A DNA stretch of 64,000 nt from Promicromonospora citrea (GCF_013004695.1 NZ_JABEMG010000004.1:1-64000); one strand, 5' to 3'. Counted from the first letter of the stretch, positions 43,153-54,412 are shown. The notes: generated by a model from the sequence alone, not told the origin. Numbers and translations are program-made.

Positions 43153-44216
43153 CGGACACCGTCCGCGGGCCGGAGGATCCATCGCTGCAGGACGGTCAGC
43201 AGCACGATGATGACGAACAGGACGAACGCGATCGCGGCGCCCTGCCCCCACTCCTGCGACAGGAACGCCGACTGGTAGCTGAGGTATGCGGGCGTGAGCG
43301 TCGTCTTGCCCGGGCCGCCCTGCGTGCCGGTGTAGATCTGGTCGAACACCTGCCAGCAGCCGATGAGGCCGAGCGTCAGCACCGTGAAGAGGGTCGGCCG
43401 GAGCTGGGGGAGCGTGATGCGCCAGAAACGCTGCCACGCGTTCGCGCCGTCGACCATCGCGGCCTCCTCGACCTCCGGCGTGATGTTCTGCAGCCCGGCG
43501 AGGAACAGGAGCATGAACGTGCCGCTGGTGGTGAAGACCGCCATGAGCACGAACGCCGACATGGCGACCGACGGCCCGGCGAGCCAGTCCCACCACGTGA
43601 GGCCGAGGAACCCGTGGCCGGTCAGGAGTTGGGGCCCGGTGTCCACGCCGAGCGTGCGCAGGAGGTTGTGCAGCACGCCGCTCGGCTCGTTGAACCAGTT
43701 GGGCCCCGCGATGCCGAGGCGCGCCAGGACCGTGTTGACCACGCCCGAGGTCGAGAAGAGGAACAGCCACAGCACCGTGATGGCCACGGAGCTCGTGACC
43801 GAGGGGAAGTAGAACGCCGTGCGGAAGATGCCGCGCCCCCGCAGCACCGCGCGGTTCACCAGCACCGCCAGGAACAGGGCGAGGGCCGTCTGCAGCGGGA
43901 CCACGAGCAGCACGTACCAGGCGTTGTTCCGCAGTGCGACGCCGAAGTCACGCTCGGCCAGCCCGCCGCCCGTGGTGACGGCGACGTAGTTGTCGAACCC
44001 CACGAACCCGACCTCCGACGAGAGCGGGCTGCCGCGCCCCGACCAGTCCGAGAAGCTGACCCACAGCGCCATGAGCACCGGGACGAGCAGGAACACGCCG
44101 AGGATCACCAGCACGGGCAGGGTGAAGATCCAGCCCGCCACGGCCTCGCCGCGACGCAGACCTGGCCTGCGGCCCCGGCCGGCGCCACGAGCCGAGGCGA
44201 GAGCGGACATGCTCAT
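43149..44216 (-). CDS. Carbohydrate ABC transporter permease (MalF-like), third system
   Basis: A 355-aa permease, longer than its two counterparts because of an extra periplasmic stretch of about 50 residues between helices 3 and 4 (around FNEPSGVLHNLLRTLGVDTGPQLL). EAA loop EEAAMVDGANAWQRFWRITLPQLRP. Start taken at the ATG overlapping the binding-protein stop (ATGA at 44213-44216); a second ATG lies 6 bp inside. Confidence 0.9.
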   Translation of the reverse strand: MSMSALASARGAGRGRRPGLRRGEAVAGWIFTLPVLVILGVFLLVPVLMALWVSFSDWSGRGSPLSSEVGFVGFDNYVAVTTGGGLAERDFGVALRNNAWYVLLVVPLQTALALFLAVLVNRAVLRGRGIFRTAFYFPSVTSSVAITVLWLFLFSTSGVVNTVLARLGIAGPNWFNEPSGVLHNLLRTLGVDTGPQLLTGHGFLGLTWWDWLAGPSVAMSAFVLMAVFTTSGTFMLLFLAGLQNITPEVEEAAMVDGANAWQRFWRITLPQLRPTLFTVLTLGLIGCWQVFDQIYTGTQGGPGKTTLTPAYLSYQSAFLSQEWGQGAAIAFVLFVIIVLLTVLQRWILRPADGVR

Positions 44217-45472
44217 TCCGCGATGGCCTCGAGGTTCGACTGGGCGGTGCCCAGGATCGCCGCGACATCGCCCGACTCGAGCGACTCGAGCTGCGCGTTG
44301 AGATCGGTGACGACGTCCGTGGCACCGGCCCAGGTGGGCGGGAACTGCGCGTACTGTGCGCCGTCGAGGAAGGCCGTGAGGTCCGGGTTGGCCTCGGTCC
44401 AGTCGGCCGCGGCCGACTCGATGGACGGCATGGGGCCGAACGCCTCGGAGAACGCGAGCTGCTGCTCCGTGCTGGTGAGGTGCTCCACGAGGCTCAGCGC
44501 TGCCTGCTGGTTCGGGCTGTCGGCCGCCATGCCCCAGCAGTTCGTGAACTGGAGCGTGCCGGGCCCGGCCGGGCCGGCGGGCAGCTCGGCGACGGTGAAC
44601 TCCACGTCGGGGAAGTCGTTGTCCAGCGCGCCGGTGACCCAGTTGCCCTCGATCACCATGGCCGCCAGTCCCTTGCCGAGCGCCTCGCCGCCCCAGCCGG
44701 CGCCGAGGTCCGCGGCGTAGGCGAAGGTGCCGTCCTGCAGGTGGCCCTGGACGTACTCGAGACCCTCGACGCTGCCGTCGCTGTCGGCAACGGGCTCGCC
44801 GTCGACGACCAGCCCGCCGCCCGCCTGTGCCATGAAGGTGCCGACCCGCTGGTACTCGGCACCGAAGGCCAGACCGGCCCGGTCGTCGGTGGTGAGCTCC
44901 TGCGCGACCTGGGACAGCTCGTCCCAGGTCGTAGGCACGTCGTCGTCCGTCAGACCGGCGGCCGCCCAGAGCTCGTCGTTGATGACGAGGGCGAGGGTCG
45001 AGAAGTCCTTGGGTGCGCAGTAGAACGTGTCGTCGACCGTGAAGTTCTCCACGAGGGACGCGTAGAAGTCGTCCTTGTTCTCCAGCAGGTCGCCGTACGC
45101 CTGGAGGGAGCCGTTGTCGGCGTACCCGGCGAGCGCCTCGGGTGCGAGGTAGAACAGGTCGGGCGGCGACCCGGCGGCGAAGCCCTGCGAGAGCTGTTGC
45201 GGCAGGTCGTTCGCGACCTGGACCTCTGCCTCGACGCCGGACTCCTGCGACCACGCGTCCACCGCCGCGGTGACCGCGTCCGTCTCCGCGTCGCCGGACG
45301 AACCGATGAGCACCGTGAGCGCGTCGTCGGAGCTCGTGAGCTCCGTGCCGCCCGAGGAGGCGCCGCCGGCCGGCTCGTCGAAGCCGGTGCCGCCGCACGC
45401 GGTGAGGGCCAGCGCGCCGGCAGCCAGGAGCGCGCCGGCGCCGGCGAGCCTGTGGTGGGAGGGCCGTGTCAT
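44213..45472 (-). CDS. Carbohydrate ABC transporter substrate-binding lipoprotein, third system
   Basis: A 419-aa family 1 binding protein with a Sec signal peptide and lipobox LTAC near residue 26. The mature part has LSQGFAAGSPPDLFYLAPEALAGYADNGSLQAYGDLLE, APKDFSTLALVINDELWAAAGL and MVIEGNWVTGAL. Ligand unknown. The start follows AAGGAGAAGAG. First gene of the operon that runs through two permeases and the debranching-type hydrolase to a LacI gene. A LacI-like operator lies about 40 bp upstream, between it and the divergent LacI gene at 45632. Confidence 0.9.
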   Translation of the reverse strand: MTRPSHHRLAGAGALLAAGALALTACGGTGFDEPAGGASSGGTELTSSDDALTVLIGSSGDAETDAVTAAVDAWSQESGVEAEVQVANDLPQQLSQGFAAGSPPDLFYLAPEALAGYADNGSLQAYGDLLENKDDFYASLVENFTVDDTFYCAPKDFSTLALVINDELWAAAGLTDDDVPTTWDELSQVAQELTTDDRAGLAFGAEYQRVGTFMAQAGGGLVVDGEPVADSDGSVEGLEYVQGHLQDGTFAYAADLGAGWGGEALGKGLAAMVIEGNWVTGALDNDFPDVEFTVAELPAGPAGPGTLQFTNCWGMAADSPNQQAALSLVEHLTSTEQQLAFSEAFGPMPSIESAAADWTEANPDLTAFLDGAQYAQFPPTWAGATDVVTDLNAQLESLESGDVAAILGTAQSNLEAIAE

Positions 45473-45512
45473 GTCTCTTCTCCTTTGACGAGCCACGGGG
45501 TGGGCGAACCGA

Positions 45513-45528
45513 TTTTGAACGATCAAAT
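45513..45528. promoter_or_regulatory. LacI-type operator candidate
   Basis: TTTGA (45514-45518) and TCAAA (45523-45527) form an inverted repeat around ACGA, a degenerate form of the central-CG operators of LacI proteins, in the space between the third importer operon and the divergent LacI gene. Confidence 0.55.
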
Positions 45529-45631
45529 TCTGTGCCACGAGCGTAAGGAGCGTGCGACGGTGGTGTCAAGACGAACGGCGCGCGGCGGCGCGGACCTAGG
45601 ATGACGTGCCGGGACGGACGGGAGGAGCACG

Positions 45632-46663
45632 ATGGCGAAGGCCCCGACGGTACAGGACGTCGCTCGAGCGGCCGGTGTGTCCCGGCAGACGGTGTCGAAC
45701 GTGCTGAACGCCCCCGACATCGTGCGTGAGCCCACCCGCGAGCGCGTGCAGGCCGCCATCGTCGAGCTGGGCTACCGCCCGCACGCCGCCGCACGCAGGC
45801 TGCGCACACGGCGCAGCTCCACGATCGGCGTCCGCCTGGACCCGTACGCGGGCGGGATCTCCGGGGTGGTGCTGGACCGCTTCGTCCACGCGCTCACCGA
45901 GCGCGCGGGCGACCGCGGCATGCGCGTGCTCCTGTACGCCGCGCGCACGCCCGGCGAGGAGATCGACCGCATCGGCGACCTCGTCGACGGCGGCGAGATC
46001 GACGCCGTCGTCCTGACAGGCACCTCCCACGAGGACACGCGCACCGCCTGGCTTCAGGACCGCGCCGTGCCCTTCGTCGCCTTCGGCCGCCCCTGGCGCT
46101 CCGGTGACGGTGCGCGACCGGCCCACGCGTGGGCCGACGTCGACGGTGCGGCCGGCACGCGCGCGGCCACACGGCACCTGCTCGGCACGGCAGGGTCGAG
46201 GATCGCGTTCCTCGGCTGGCCGACGGGCTCCGGGACGGGCGACGACCGCGCCCGCGGCTGGCTCGAGGCGATGGCCGACGCCGGAGCGGAGGGACCGCGC
46301 TGGCACACCGAGGAGAGCCTCGGCCTGGCGAGGGAGCTGACCGCTGCCGCGCTGGCCGAGGACCCGGGCGTCGACGGGATCGTCTGCGTGAGCGACTCCC
46401 TCGCGATCGGCGCGCACCTCGCGGCGACCGGGCTGGGCCGCCCGGAGCTGCCCGTCGTCGGGTTCGACAACACCCCCGCTGCCGAGGCGCTCGGGCTGAG
46501 CAGCGTCGAGCAGCTCCCGGAGCAGGTGGCGGCGGGGGTGCTGGACCTCCTCATGGGTCCGACGGGCAGCGCCGTCGTGCACCGGAGCCCGCAGGACGAT
46601 CCCGCGTACGTGCTCGTCGAGCCGCGCCTGGTCGTGCGTGCGCCCGCGGATCCCGTGGGCTGA
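45632..46663 (+). CDS. LacI-family regulator (divergent from the third importer)
   Basis: A 343-aa regulator. HTH at residues 5-30 (PTVQDVARAAGVSRQTVSNVLNAPDIV), hinge GYRPHAAARRLRTRRSSTIGVRLDP, then the effector domain (VVLDRFVHALTERAGDRGMRVLLY, GEIDAVVLTGTSHEDTRTAWL, HLLGTAGSRIAFLGWPTG, DGIVCVSDSLAIGAHLAATGL, VVGFDNTPAAEALGLSSVEQ). Its position across the operator at 45513 makes it the likely local repressor of the third importer operon and of itself. Start after GGGAGGAGC. Confidence 0.92.
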   Translation: MAKAPTVQDVARAAGVSRQTVSNVLNAPDIVREPTRERVQAAIVELGYRPHAAARRLRTRRSSTIGVRLDPYAGGISGVVLDRFVHALTERAGDRGMRVLLYAARTPGEEIDRIGDLVDGGEIDAVVLTGTSHEDTRTAWLQDRAVPFVAFGRPWRSGDGARPAHAWADVDGAAGTRAATRHLLGTAGSRIAFLGWPTGSGTGDDRARGWLEAMADAGAEGPRWHTEESLGLARELTAAALAEDPGVDGIVCVSDSLAIGAHLAATGLGRPELPVVGFDNTPAAEALGLSSVEQLPEQVAAGVLDLLMGPTGSAVVHRSPQDDPAYVLVEPRLVVRAPADPVG

Positions 46664-46677
46664 CCGTCAGCCGGTCG

Positions 46678-49892
<3,215 letters not shown>

Positions 49893-49962
49893 GCTCCATC
49901 TGACACCGCAGCACGCCTCGTTGTGACTGGTCAGAGCTGTGACAAGTCAGACGTGTGAGATG

Positions 49963-50637
49963 TCAGACGGCCTGTGCGTTCCCGCAGTGGATCGCGGCGA
50001 GCTCGCCGAACACCGCGCGGTTCAGCCGGAACGCGAGGTGCACCTCGTCCAGCGTCGTCGCCACCTCGGTCTCGTCGAGCCCCAGGCCGTCCAGCGCCGC
50101 CCGGTAGGCGTCCTTGAACACCTTCACCTTGGGGATGTCGGGGAACGTGTAGAACGCCACGCCCTCCTCGCCCAGGCCGTAGTGCTGCTTCATCATGCGC
50201 TTGACGATCTGCCCGCCCGACAGGTCACCCAGGTACCGCGTGTACGAGTGCGCGGCGTAGTGGGGCAGGCTGCTGCCGACCTCCCGCACGTGGTCGGCGT
50301 ACGCGCGCGTCGCGGGCAGGATCCGGATCTCCGCACGCCAGCCCGGGCCGTACAGGTAGGCCAGGTCGCGCTCGATCGCCGGCACGCGGGTCAGCTCCTC
50401 GAAGACGAGAGACGTGGCGCGGTCGTCGCCCGCCAGGGCGGCGCTCGCGGCCTCCAGCGCCTCGTAGACGACGAGGAGCTGGGCGGACAGGTCGGCGTAG
50501 GCGGCGCGGTCGAGCGCCCCGGACAGGAGCTCCTCGACGAACTGCTCGGAGTTGGCCTCGCCGTGCGCGGCGCGGGTGCCCTCGCGCAGCACGACGGACA
50601 AGGGGGCGGGGGCGAGGTCCTCGGCAGGCAGGCTCAC
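49963..50637 (-). CDS. Biliverdin-producing heme oxygenase
   Basis: A 224-aa heme oxygenase that opens heme to biliverdin, CO and Fe2+. The proximal heme ligand is His25 in LREGTRAAHGEANSEQF, and the distal helix glycines are in YTRYLGDLSGGQIVKRMMKQHYG. Typical of HmuO-like actinobacterial enzymes used for iron acquisition from heme. GTG start after GGAGGAG. Upstream at 50752 is an iron-box-like dyad, suggesting repression by a DtxR/IdeR-type regulator when iron is plentiful. Confidence 0.93.
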   Translation of the reverse strand: MSLPAEDLAPAPLSVVLREGTRAAHGEANSEQFVEELLSGALDRAAYADLSAQLLVVYEALEAASAALAGDDRATSLVFEELTRVPAIERDLAYLYGPGWRAEIRILPATRAYADHVREVGSSLPHYAAHSYTRYLGDLSGGQIVKRMMKQHYGLGEEGVAFYTFPDIPKVKVFKDAYRAALDGLGLDETEVATTLDEVHLAFRLNRAVFGELAAIHCGNAQAV

Positions 50638-50750
50638 GTGTTCTCCTCCGGCGTTGCTGTTCCGGTGCTGTGTGTTCGGGCGGTGTGCGTCCGTGTCTTC
50701 CTGCATCGTGCTGACGCGGTGTCATCACGTCAGGAGCGTACCAAGGTCAG

Positions 50751-50766
50751 GTTAGGTCCACCTAAG
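50751..50766. promoter_or_regulatory. DtxR/IdeR-like iron box
   Basis: TTAGGT (50752-50757) and ACCTAA (50760-50765) form a perfect dyad with a 2-nt centre. The surrounding AGGTTAGGTCCACCTAAGT is close to the 19-bp iron boxes of actinobacterial DtxR/IdeR. It lies 115 bp upstream of heme oxygenase and 84 bp upstream of the divergent hydrolase start. Confidence 0.65.
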
Positions 50767-50848
50767 TTCTTCACCTGATCTTCTCGCGCGAGGTGCACGC
50801 AGGCCCGGCGGCGCCGGGATGTCAGAGGCGGTCGTTAGCGTCGGTGCC

Positions 50849-51712
50849 ATGGTTGATGTGCGTCCCGAGCCTGTGATCGATCTGCCCGAGCCCGTCCTCG
50901 TCGACCTCCCGGGTCCGGCGCGGGCGGCGACGTACGTGCTGGGTCCCGACGACGGCGACGCCGTCGTGCTCTGCCACGGCACGCCGTGGTCGGCGCGGGT
51001 GTGGGCGCCGGTGGCGTACGCCCTGAGCCGGACGTACCGCGTGTTCCTGTGGGACATGCCGGGCTACGGCGCCTCGCCGCAGGACGCCGCCGTCCCCGTC
51101 GACCTCGTCGCGCAGCGTGAGCGGTTCGCCGCGCTCCTGCGGCACTGGTCGCTCGAGCGGCCGCACGTCGTCGCCCACGACGTCGGTGGCGCCGTGGCGC
51201 TCGGCGCGCACCTCTTCGAGGGCGTCGACGTCGCAAGCCTGTTCCTCCTCGACGTCGTGACCCTGGACCCGTGGGGGTCGCCGTTCTTCCGGCTCGTCGC
51301 CGAGCACGAGCAGGTGTTCGCCGCCCTGCCCGACGCGCTGCACACGGCGCTCGTGCGCGAGTACATCGCCGGTGCGGCGAACGGGCGGCTCGACGCTGCG
51401 ACGGTCGACCGGCTCGTCGGGCCGTGGACGGGCGACGCGGGGCGGGCGGCCTTCTACCGGCAGATCGCCCAGCTCTCGCCCGAGCACACCCGGCCGATCG
51501 TGCGCCGCCTCGAGCAGGTGCGGTGCCCCGTGCGGGTCGGGTGGGGCACCGACGACCCGTGGATCCCGGCCGAGCAGGCCGAGCGCCTGCGCGATGCCCT
51601 CCCCGGCGAGGCCGAGGTCGTGCGCTTCGGGGGGTCGGGTCACCTCGTCCCGGTGGAGGACGCCGACGCGGTGGCCGGCGCCCTGCACGCGTGGCTCGCC
51701 GGGTCGCGCTGA
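50849..51712 (+). CDS. Alpha/beta hydrolase with aspartate nucleophile
   Basis: A 287-aa alpha/beta-hydrolase. Oxyanion motif LCHGTPWSA (HGTP at 43-46), the nucleophile elbow VVAHDVGGAVAL with Asp111 in place of the usual Ser, the acid in VGWGTDDPWIP and the catalytic His in GSGHLVPVED. An Asp nucleophile is the mark of haloalkane dehalogenases and epoxide hydrolases, so this is not an esterase or lipase. Substrate unknown. The ATG at 50849 lies 7 nt after TAGCGT (leaderless pattern); an ATG at 50819 is in frame but less likely. Confidence 0.82.
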   Translation: MVDVRPEPVIDLPEPVLVDLPGPARAATYVLGPDDGDAVVLCHGTPWSARVWAPVAYALSRTYRVFLWDMPGYGASPQDAAVPVDLVAQRERFAALLRHWSLERPHVVAHDVGGAVALGAHLFEGVDVASLFLLDVVTLDPWGSPFFRLVAEHEQVFAALPDALHTALVREYIAGAANGRLDAATVDRLVGPWTGDAGRAAFYRQIAQLSPEHTRPIVRRLEQVRCPVRVGWGTDDPWIPAEQAERLRDALPGEAEVVRFGGSGHLVPVEDADAVAGALHAWLAGSR

Positions 51713-51851
51713 GGTGACACCAGTGTAGTTCGTTGGTGCTGTGGCGGGTCGTTTGATGCATGGGTACGTTGCTTGAGGCCGGGAAATTTCACCCGGTCCG
51801 CGCAGGGGGCGGCATCACGGCACGCCTCCGCGTGCAGACGGGGAGCGAGCC

Positions 51852-52397
51852 ATGACTGAGAACTACGGGCAGTCTGAGCAGTTCGAGGGGTCTGAGCAGG
51901 CTGAGCAGGAGGAGGACCGGTACGGGCAGGAGCCGACGACGCAGTCCGGCTCCGGCACGAACGCCGTCGAGGGGGACGGTGGGGGCGGGTTCGGGCAGTC
52001 CGAGTCGTCGGGCGGTTTCTCGTCCAGCCAGGGGAGTGCGTCGAGTGAGGGTGGCTCGTCCGGCGGGGGTGGCGACTTGGGGCAGGGCGGTGCGTTCGAG
52101 GGTGCTTCGTCGAGGCAGGGTGCTTCGTCGGGTCAGGGTGATGCGTGGGGTCAGAGTGATGCGTCGGGGCAGGACGACCCGTACGGCACCCAGGGGTCCG
52201 CCGGCGGGGAGCAGTCCTACGGCCGGGGTGAGCCGGCCAGCGAGGGCGAGACGTACACGCAGGGGGCCGAGTCCGAGGGGCGGTCCTCCGGTGGCGAGTC
52301 CGCGGGCCGGTTCGGCGAGACGCCCGGCGGTGACGGTTCGCAGGACGAGGGCGCCGAGCAGGGGTCCGGGAATCAGTCCGAGCAGGGGTGGGGCTGA
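51852..52397 (+). CDS. Low-complexity Gly/Ser/Gln-rich acidic protein
   Basis: A 181-aa protein composed almost wholly of Gly, Ser, Gln, Glu and Asp with scattered aromatic residues (YGQ, FGQ, WGQ repeats), no hydrophobic core, signal peptide or Cys. It should be intrinsically disordered. ATG start after GGGAGCGAGCC. A strong hairpin follows the stop, supporting a real transcription unit. I do not recognise a family. Composition resembles stress-related hydrophilic or phase-separating proteins, which is only an analogy. Confidence 0.55.
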   Translation: MTENYGQSEQFEGSEQAEQEEDRYGQEPTTQSGSGTNAVEGDGGGGFGQSESSGGFSSSQGSASSEGGSSGGGGDLGQGGAFEGASSRQGASSGQGDAWGQSDASGQDDPYGTQGSAGGEQSYGRGEPASEGETYTQGAESEGRSSGGESAGRFGETPGGDGSQDEGAEQGSGNQSEQGWG

Positions 52398-52423
52398 GCC
52401 GCACCGGCGGTTCGACGTCCGAC

Positions 52424-52461
52424 CCGGCGGGGTCTCGGCCAGAGGGCCGGGACCCCGCCGG
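52424..52461 (+). terminator. Strong hairpin terminator after the low-complexity gene
   Basis: CCGGCGGGGTC (52424-52434) and GACCCCGCCGG (52451-52461) pair perfectly, and the inner bases CGGCC/GGCCG extend the stem around a short loop, giving a nearly 17-bp GC-rich hairpin 27 bp past the stop codon. Confidence 0.7.
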
Positions 52462-52484
52462 TGCGTGGTGGGTCGAGGCTCTTG

Positions 52485-52780
52485 CTGGGTGCTGGGTGCT
52501 GGGTGCTGGGTGCTGGGTGCTGGGTGCTGGGGGGCTGTGATGGCGTGCTGCGTGCTGCGTGCTGCGTGCTGCGTGCTGCGTGCTGTGGTGGCGTGGTGGC
52601 GCGCTGCGGGCTGCGGGCTGCGAGCTGCGTGCTGGCGTGTCGAGGTGTCGAGGTGTCGAGGGTGCGGCACGCGCTTGGCGGACGTGCCAGGCGCGCGTCG
52701 AGCGGCAGCGGCGTCGTCCGGCCGTGACGCGGAAGCCGTGGCTCGGAAGCCGTGGCGCGGAAGCCGTGGCGCGGAAAGTG
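52485..52780. repeat. Patchwork of unrelated short tandem repeats
   Basis: In about 300 bp there are at least four tandem arrays: CTGGGTG about six times (52485-52526), GTGCTGC five times plus a variant (52545-52586), GTGTCGAG three times (52637-52660) and a 14-mer with CGCGGAAGCCGTGG about three times (52728-52770), with degenerate CTGCGGG units between. There is no credible gene. A frame across the repeats would encode a monotonous Cys/Trp/Leu/Gly string and is not called. Confidence 0.8.
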
Positions 52781-52804
52781 GTGGCGGTCGGCTCAGGCCG
52801 GGCA

Positions 52805-52981
52805 TAGCGTGGTGCGCGGCGAGCGCGAGGCGTGACGACCCTCGGCCCGAAGAAGCGGGCGAGCGCTGCGCCCGCGCGTGCGGCGTACCGACGAGAGGCC
52901 GGGTCTCCCGGCGAAGGAGTGGTGGCACAGCGACCTGGCCCCCGCCCGCTCCTCCAGGGCTTCCGCTCTGCAGGAGGAATG
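52805..52981 (+). ncRNA. Probable translational T-box leader of the aspartyl-tRNA synthetase gene
   Basis: A -10-like TAGCGT at 52805-52810 starts a leader with the order of T-box elements. A first stem (GCGC/GCGC base, upper hairpin 52841-52863 with loop AAGAAG) has a 5' internal loop reading GTGACGACC, which holds GAC (Asp) triplets. A stem III-like hairpin GCCGGG-TCT-CCCGGC follows at 52898-52912, then GTGGTGGCACAGCG (52919-52932), matching 11 of 14 positions of the T-box consensus AGGGTGGNACCGCG. The TGGC within it pairs with GCCA of tRNA-Asp. Finally TCCTCC (52950-52955) pairs with GGAGGA of the ribosome site, extended by AGGGC/GCTCT. Uncharged tRNA-Asp would free the ribosome site. Confidence 0.7.
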
Positions 52982-54331
52982 ATGAGACCACCCTTGGAGA
53001 CCCCGCCCCCGTCGTCGGGCCCGCTCGCGGGCAGCACGCTCGTACGTACGCTCGCCGCCGACCTGCCCGCCGTCCCGCCCGGCAGCGCCGTGCGGTTGCA
53101 GGGCTGGGTGCACCGCCGCCGTGAGCTGGCGACCGTGACCTTCCTCGTGCTGCGGGACCGGACCGGGATGGCGCAGGTCGTGGTGCGCGCCGCCGACGGA
53201 TCGCAGCAGGTGCCACCGGAGGAGACCACGGTCGAGGTGATCGGCACGGTCGTGCCGAACCCGCACGCACCGAGCGGCGTCGAGGTCGTGGGCCGGCAGG
53301 ACGCCGGGCTGCGGATCGAGCCGCTCACGGACGCGGCCGAGACACCACCCGTCGAGCTGTGGCGCCCGACGTTGGCCGCGTCCCTGCCCACGCAGCTCGA
53401 CCACGCCGCGGTCGCCTGGCGTCACCCGGTCCGCAAGGCCCACGGGGAGATCGCAGCGGCCAGCTTGCGGGGGTTCCGCGACACGCTCGACGCCGCAGGG
53501 TTCACCGAGGTCTGCACGCCCAAGCTGGTCGGGACGGCCACCGAGTCCGGGGCGAACGTGTTCGCCGTCGACTACTTCGGCCGGTCCGCGTACCTGGCGC
53601 AGTCGCCGCAGTTCTACAAGCAGCAGCTGGTGGGCGTCTTCGAGCGCGTCTACGAGGTCGGCCCGGTGTTCCGCGCCGAGCCGCACGACACCGTGCGGCA
53701 TCTCGCCGAGTACCGGTCGCTCGACGTCGAGCTCGGCTTCGTGCGCGACCACCGCGACGTGCTGGCGGTGCTGCGCGACGTGCTGGCCGGGATGGCGGAG
53801 GCCGTGCGCGGGTCGGCCGGTGCCGTTCGACTCGGCGCGCGCGTGCCCGACGTGCCCGCGCAGATTCCGGTGATCCACTTCGCCGAGGCGCTCGAGCTGG
53901 TCGGCGCACCGGCGGACGAACCGGATCTCGCTCCGGAGCACGAGCGGGCTCTCGGGGAGTGGGCTCTGGCGGAGCACGGCTCCGACTTCCTGGCGGTCGA
54001 GGGCTACCCGCTGGCGAAGCGTCCGTTCTACACCCACCCGGAGCCCGGCAGCGCGCGCTGGAGCAACAGCTTCGACCTGCTCTTCCGCGGCCTCGAGCTC
54101 GTCACCGGTGGACAGCGTTTGCACCGGTACGGCGACTACGTCGCGGCGATCCGGGCACGCGGCGAGGACCCGGCGTCGTACGACGCGTACCTCGCGGCCT
54201 TCCGGCACGGCATGCCTCCGCACGGTGGTTTCGCGATCGGTCTGGAGCGCTGGGTCGCACGCCTCGTGGAGGCGGCCAACATCCGCGAGGTGACTCCGTT
54301 CCCGCGAGACCTGCACCGACTCACTCCGTGA
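52982..54331 (+). CDS. aspS: Aspartyl-tRNA synthetase, archaeal/non-discriminating-like type
   Basis: A 449-aa class II synthetase that charges tRNA-Asp and perhaps tRNA-Asn. The N-terminal OB-fold anticodon domain (about 35-125: VRLQGWVHRRRELATVTFLVLRDRTGMAQVVV) is followed by the catalytic core: motif 2 VYEVGPVFRAEPHDTVRHLAEYRSLDVELGF and motif 3 GGFAIGLERWVARLVEAANIREVTPFPRD. It lacks the bacterial GAD insertion, as in the short archaeal form, so it may be an extra copy beside a standard AspRS. The ATG at 52982 lies 4 bp after AGGAGG; an ATG at 52979 is adjacent. Expression is probably controlled by the T-box leader. Confidence 0.88.
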   Translation: MRPPLETPPPSSGPLAGSTLVRTLAADLPAVPPGSAVRLQGWVHRRRELATVTFLVLRDRTGMAQVVVRAADGSQQVPPEETTVEVIGTVVPNPHAPSGVEVVGRQDAGLRIEPLTDAAETPPVELWRPTLAASLPTQLDHAAVAWRHPVRKAHGEIAAASLRGFRDTLDAAGFTEVCTPKLVGTATESGANVFAVDYFGRSAYLAQSPQFYKQQLVGVFERVYEVGPVFRAEPHDTVRHLAEYRSLDVELGFVRDHRDVLAVLRDVLAGMAEAVRGSAGAVRLGARVPDVPAQIPVIHFAEALELVGAPADEPDLAPEHERALGEWALAEHGSDFLAVEGYPLAKRPFYTHPEPGSARWSNSFDLLFRGLELVTGGQRLHRYGDYVAAIRARGEDPASYDAYLAAFRHGMPPHGGFAIGLERWVARLVEAANIREVTPFPRDLHRLTP

Positions 54332-54412
54332 GCTGGGCGCGCGCCCTGGACCGGGGCGGGGCTGGTCCAGGGCGCCGCGCCGCCCGGTAGTCGTTGCCTG
54401 GTAGCCACGCAG

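Noticed and set aside
52485-52660. Considered as a CRISPR array
   Set aside because: Units are 7-8 bp and contiguous without unique spacers.
52461-52727. Open frame of 88 codons across the tandem repeats, with LGAGCWV-type repeats
   Set aside because: It is produced by the heptamer repeats read in frame, has no ribosome site, and other frames across the same repeats are equally open.
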